From Bedellia somnulentella (taxonomy: Eukaryota > Arthropoda > Insecta > Lepidoptera > Bedelliidae), in NCBI GenBank assembly GCA_963576735.1, contig OY755171.1, positions 10,478,001-10,542,000 of the forward strand: a stretch of 64,000 bases of DNA, given 5' to 3'. Positions 59,425 through 64,000 of this stretch are shown here, one piece after another (the first letter of the stretch is position 1; the number at the start of each line of letters is the position of its first letter). Both the position numbers and the translations under genes were made by a program. A model generated the notes under the pieces. It saw only the letters and a list, made by a program, of their open reading frames with translations, searched no databases and was not told the DNA's origin.

Positions 59425-62372
59425 TTGAGCTACAATTAAACATATTCGTAAAACCTTACATTGTTAAGAATCTGTAAATCTACCTAGCATTAATTGAGTT
59501 TATATAGTTAAATAATTACAAGTTGTATTTTGCCCTTTTCGGTAACTAAATTTGAATTTGAAGCATCTTGTCCATCGCAAAAGCAAAGTACATTTGCGAT
59601 CAATTTTTCGCCTTGAGAATCATTCAAGATGGTCACCATATTGACCAACTTTAACCGTATTAAAGAAATTAAAAACTTGTTCGGGCTTAAACAGCTGCCT
59701 GAGCACCTACCCTACACCGTGCAGCAGGCAATCTACATCCTGGCGCCCATTAACCCTACATTAATTTAGTAGATTGTTTTTGGCGTAATAATATTGATCA
59801 AGCGATTCTCCGTACTGAACTCTTTCAGCCAGCATCTCAGACAAAATAAACAATAGCTCATCCATTATCATTTACCCTACGTCGTTTCAAACTAAGCGAC
59901 CCAACCAAAGAGCTGCGGTTACTGTCTATTTTGTTTTGGGAATAGTATCCACCCTCGCGTTTGCGTGCACGATGCCGTGAACGTCGCTCCCTGCTATTTT
60001 CTCGTCCTCACGCCTCTACACTAGGCGAACGCTCTCGCGTACGCCGAACCGGCTTACGAAGAGACCTCTCCGCTGTTATTGGACTATTCGTTGTTCACCT
60101 GTTCACCTCGATTGACCTCGGTATCACGCTCCCGTAATACCCACGGTCGATTTACCTCGGCATCACGCTCCCGTAATACCCACGGTCGCTCAGCACAACG
60201 CTTCCCGTCATCTCCAACACCTCCGTGTTGACTGGCTTTTTTTTTTTTTGCACCTCCATGCCAATTCCGCGCTCAATCTATCGTAACTGAGGCTACGGCT
60301 CCTGCTCTCTTCTCGATCCATGGTGGAGAACTGAAACTGACAAATTTCAGCTTAGTAAACAATCAAGCCAACCCTCAGTACACATACTTTAGCTTCTTTG
60401 ATCTCAATGGGCCTAACAATTAGTATAACGCAAATCCAATTTTCTTTTATTGAAATTAAAGGCGACCTTCGCAAATGTAACTTAAATATTTCACTGATAA
60501 CAAATGTACGGCTGACTATTTTATTAGAAGGTAGTTGTTAAAAGTTTCAAAATGTTTAATTCTTACTTTGTATTGCAAACTAATATTTAAACAGTTACTG
60601 TATTAATCCTTGGTCATGTAATTCTCTTACGGATTATCTTACACACGCTTTGTACAGCTTTACAGGGGGCCGAAGAAAATGTATAGTACCTACTTGGTTT
60701 AATAAAGAATATTTTGATTTTGACGTTTTTACCTCTTACGTGAATAATATGAAGACACTACAATAAGCGGGTGACTATCTCAAATTTAAAATAAATAATA
60801 AAGATATTATGCATCATGATGAGTATTAAAACAACGATGTGTTCCTTCGTATTATGTTTCAAAACTAGACCTATGAACATAAAAGGCCTCAATATTTTTT
60901 TATTTTATTTTTAGCAGTAGTAGTAGTAATTTGTAGCAAACCCATAGCAAGTTTGCAGTTGAGTTATACAAAATATAAAAAAACAACCTGGATACTCACA
61001 ACCAGGCGTGGTGTAAGCAATGCGAGCAATGCATCACACGTAATATCGCTCGGACGCGTACTGATACATTACACATTACTCGACCATTCCAAACATCACA
61101 CTTAGCATGGCACTACATTTCATTCCATTACACTACCATAGAGCACTGCAGTGTGATGCCGCGTGATTGATCGGTAACGAACGCATGGGTAAGCAAATGA
61201 AAGTGATACTTAAAACGATAGCAATAAAATTATCCTAAAGTCAATAGTTGTTTTAATTATAATAGCAAAAAGTTTTAAATTGTATTCAAAGAGTTCGGTT
61301 AACATCGATGAATCCCGTCAACATTCGTCTCAGGCATGTATTTTATTTAATTCAGTGTAACTAAAACTCTTACTACATTAAAATCAAATTGTAGTTTTCT
61401 AGGTTTACAACTAATGCATTAAGTTTTCATAATTTTGGATTAGCACCGGGACATTCAATTTATTTCTAAAATCAAGTTCAATATAATTTATTGATTGATT
61501 TTGATAATTGTTTGATATTTAAAATCGTGTTATCTTGACATATATTTCGAATCTTTGTAAACATCAAATGAATCCATGCACATTGCTAGTCCTAAGCCTG
61601 GACCACACTTGAGTTAAATAAACGCGAGTAAAAGTATGATGACAAAATAACTTTATTCAGAAACGTATAAATATTTAAAAAGTAATGGATACATTTCTTC
61701 TCTAATCCCGTCTTACTCGCTCACGTAATTCTATAACTACCTATAACACTGCTATTCTACCTCATGTGATATATTTATATTCCCATTACACGAAATATTT
61801 AATTAATTACACAACACCACACGCCTGATAGTAGGAATTGTTAGATCGTAGCATCACATGTAATGCTTTAAAAAGATGTTGTAATGCCATATGTCATAAT
61901 TTCAAAGTGTACTGTTTTCGCACGTGTACTCACAATCATAAACGAAAAATGTTTTAGAAAATTCACTATACGGTATATCGATCCAACATTTCAATATTAT
62001 TCGATAATCAGAGCTCTATACCAATCTTCAGATCGATAAGTTGACAAACAGTAGCTTTGAAAAAAAAAATCAATCTGAGCTATCGGGAAAAAAAGGACTA
62101 GATATCAGGCTCAAGTATGTAACAGATTAACACTCTTATGTATCGCCCCTATGTTTTTGGGAATAAATGAAAATTCTTTTAAAATACTTTCTTGCCTTCA
62201 ATTGAAATAAACTTTATTATTTACGACTGTTTATGGATGCTATTTTATAAAGAAGAAGGCAATTTCAACATACCAAGGATTCTAATTACGCAAACACAAA
62301 AAAAAGAACAGGGTACTTACGTAGGCGCAGTACGAAAAACGTGATATTTTTCGCCTATCCTCACTTCTGAGT
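59425..62372. other. AT-rich sequence with a decayed GC-richer block
   Basis: 59628-60060 is less AT-rich and yields short fragments (LPEHLPYTVQQAIYILAPIN; an Arg-rich RLRARCRERRSLL) that suggest a decayed retroelement gag, but no frame holds. 60250 has a poly-T run. No gene called. Confidence 0.3.
60107..60186 (+). repeat. two-copy tandem repeat of about 40 bp
   Basis: ATCACGCTCCCGTAATACCC and ACGGTCGATT(G/T)ACCTCGG occur twice in direct succession (60122 and 60161). Confidence 0.85.
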
Positions 62373-63250
62373 TGTAGGGTCAACTTCAGGGAGTGTGGAG
62401 GGTTTGAAATAAAAACCCAAAATAGCGGTACACTTCGTATAATTTCATCTTTCACAACCACTTGCCGATACAACGGACTACTGACAATTGCCCCCGCAAA
62501 AACAGAGATCGTATATTTATACCTTACCTAACCTCAAATCAACTAACAGTCTTATTAATAATACTTTACTCAAATTTACATAATCATTATTATAACTCAT
62601 TTATAAATAAATAATAACATTTTAGAAATGAGTATTTACTAAAATTATGGATTTAATTACAATCATTATTTTAATCAGCGTGAGCTGTTTTGAAGTAAAG
62701 TCAAACAAGTATCTCATTATTCATACACGATACCACTAATACTTATTAAATAGGTAAATAATATGATTACACAATAAAACATACATACATACATACATAT
62801 TCTCACGCCGTTAGTTCCCATTGGGGTAGGCAGAGACTATCGATCGCCACTTTGTACGATCCTGGCAAACCTCTCTGGCTTCGTTTACATCCATCAATCT
62901 TTTCATACATGCTCTTTTATTCTTCATACTGCGGACACCTGCCTTTTTGAGCACATGTTCTATTTGATCCAAAAGTGTCCTCCGAGGTCGTCCTCTACTA
63001 ACATTACCTTCCACATTGGCTCTATATATCTCTTTCACCAATTTACTGTCATCCATCCTCTCTATGTGCCCAAACCATCTCAACATTCCTTTTTCTATCT
63101 TTCTTACAATATCATCTTTTACACCACACCTTTCACGAATCACATCATAAAACGAATACACAATAAAACTATACAGTTTATCAATTATAAATAGTATAAA
63201 TTATACAGTATAATACCCAATCATAGCACACTCATTATTATAAGCTTACA
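62373..63250 (+). repeat. LTR-like repeat, copy 2, interrupted by an RTE tail
   Basis: 62373-62780 and 63157-63250 together equal 53597-54085. They are separated by a minus-strand RTE tail flanked by TACACAATAAAAC on both sides (62768-62780, 63157-63169). Confidence 0.85.
62781..63156 (-). mobile_element. RTE-type LINE 3' tail with 13-bp target duplication
   Basis: Begins (in + coordinates) with the (CATA)n tail ATACATACATACATACATAT and extends back to GTGATTCGTGAAAGGTG of the LINE. A minus-strand frame keeps the last 110 codons or so to SAYPNGN. About 8 bp of filler lie at the truncated 5' side. Confidence 0.93.
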
Positions 63251-63589
63251 GTATGTATACTATGTATGTATGTATTAATTTATAATCTCGAATTCAGCAA
63301 AATAAGTAATTGAACGTATAATCATCGTGTATAACATCACGTACTTGATAAATTACCATACATCTGATTACAACCTGAATCAGGAAAATAAACAGTGATT
63401 TACTATTTTACTTACCACCCAGCATTGACACCTATTGACAACTGATTTAGATATCACTAATTGACCCGGCAAAAATTGTTTTGCCATATAAATTATTTTT
63501 TGGAATTTTATAGTTAAAACATAGTGGTCGCTGTTATATAGAAGACAATTTTGGATTGTTTGTATTTTTTAAAGCCATTTTATTAAAAT

Positions 63590-63760
63590 GTTAGGGGTGG
63601 ACAATCTTTATCACTAGTATTTAGTTATATGAGTATGAAAAACCGATAGTAGCCGATTCTCAGACCTACTGAATATACATATAAATTTTCATAAAAATCG
63701 GTCAAACAGTTTTGGAGGAGTATGGTAACTAACTCAGTGACTCAATCTAGATATTTATAT
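63590..63760 (-). repeat. interspersed repeat, family of 15385-15545 and 41170-41320
   Basis: GGGGTGGACAATCTTTATCA, CTCAGACCTACTGAATATAC, AAAATCGGTCAAACAGTTTT and GGAGGAGTATGGTAAC. The wording is that of a LINE 3' UTR. Confidence 0.55.
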
Positions 63761-63799
63761 ATTTTTATCATTATATACTTTTATATATTGGTTTAAAGA

Positions 63800-64000
63800 T
63801 TCAAACGTCAACGCACTATATCCTAGGAGGAGTGGCAGAGGTTTTAATACTTCTAATCATCACGTGACATTATTATCCTCTGGTATACATGTTTTGCTTG
63901 GATAGTGTACTCATAGGATAGGGTCAAGCCATTCGCTGATTTGTACGAGTACACTGTCACATTACTACGTTCAACTACGCCATGTGCTGTTTTCTCTCAC
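63800..64000 (-). mobile_element. zinc-finger LINE family 3' tail, cut by window end
   Basis: AACGTCAACGCACTATATCC, GTGGCAGAGGTTTTAATAC, ATCACGTGACATT, GTTTTGCTTGGATAGTG and CACTGTCACATTACTACG follow the order of 44020-44243. Confidence 0.65.

Noticed and set aside
59628..60060. Decayed gag or other gene
   Set aside because: Short fragments such as LPEHLPYTVQQAIYILAPIN are suggestive but no frame persists and no motif is diagnostic.

Overview
This is a eukaryotic, AT-rich, repeat-laden window. It is most probably lepidopteran (moth or butterfly): several interspersed families ending in (ATGT)n, Helitrons ending in CTAG, LOA- and RTE-type LINEs and a mariner are typical of that order. The species assignment is inference. 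No bacterial-type gene organisation, CRISPR array or rRNA is present.

The one host gene I can reconstruct is on the minus strand. It is a complete otopetrin (proton-channel) coding sequence in 15 exons running from 34056 (start codon) down to 8075 (stop). All splice phases agree and sum to 2292 nt, or 763 residues plus stop. Otopetrin signatures are visible (GSFYLKLGAAG in exon 8, QLYFIFKYSNVI in exon 9, FYRFHSSVCFADIW in exon 15), and about twelve membrane segments can be laid out. Its introns hold much of the interesting DNA. The most striking item is a 3.65-kb foldback element (10157-13810) with a 9-bp target duplication and opposed arrays of about 183-bp subrepeats. It makes up nearly all of the intron between exons 11 and 12.

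Layout. 1-2.8 kb: an RTE tail broken by a hAT-like MITE that is itself broken by a TTAA-flanked MITE. 2.8-6.0 kb: a Ty3/gypsy-type element with apparently identical LTRs, a gutted pol and a hairpin minisatellite. 6.0-7.1 kb: a 5'-truncated LINE. 8.1-34.1 kb: the otopetrin gene with intronic SINE-like elements, a Helitron, tRNA-like TIR elements and GC-rich patches. 36.4-40.0 kb: a tRNA-like TIR element split by a mariner in one arm and a LOA-type LINE in the other. 42-43 kb: a 65-bp perfect inverted repeat enclosing LINE fragments. 44.3-47.65 kb: a near full-length but mutated RTE-type LINE, the probable source of at least six truncated tails in the window. 48-49.3 kb: a Harbinger-like MITE and a long-TIR element. 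49.6-52.2 kb: a minus-strand LINE ending in a C2H2 zinc finger. 53-54 kb and 62.4-63.3 kb: two copies of an LTR-like 490-bp repeat. 58.4-59.4 kb: a second Helitron, inverted relative to the first. The rest is AT-rich sequence in which I see no gene.

One recurrent theme is a short (about 240 bp) non-coding family, called SIDE-like here. Its head matches the first 90 bp or so of the RTE-type LINE and its tail resembles that LINE's tail, suggesting an internally deleted or convergent parasite of the LINE machinery. All identifications are from reading the sequence; no database search was run.
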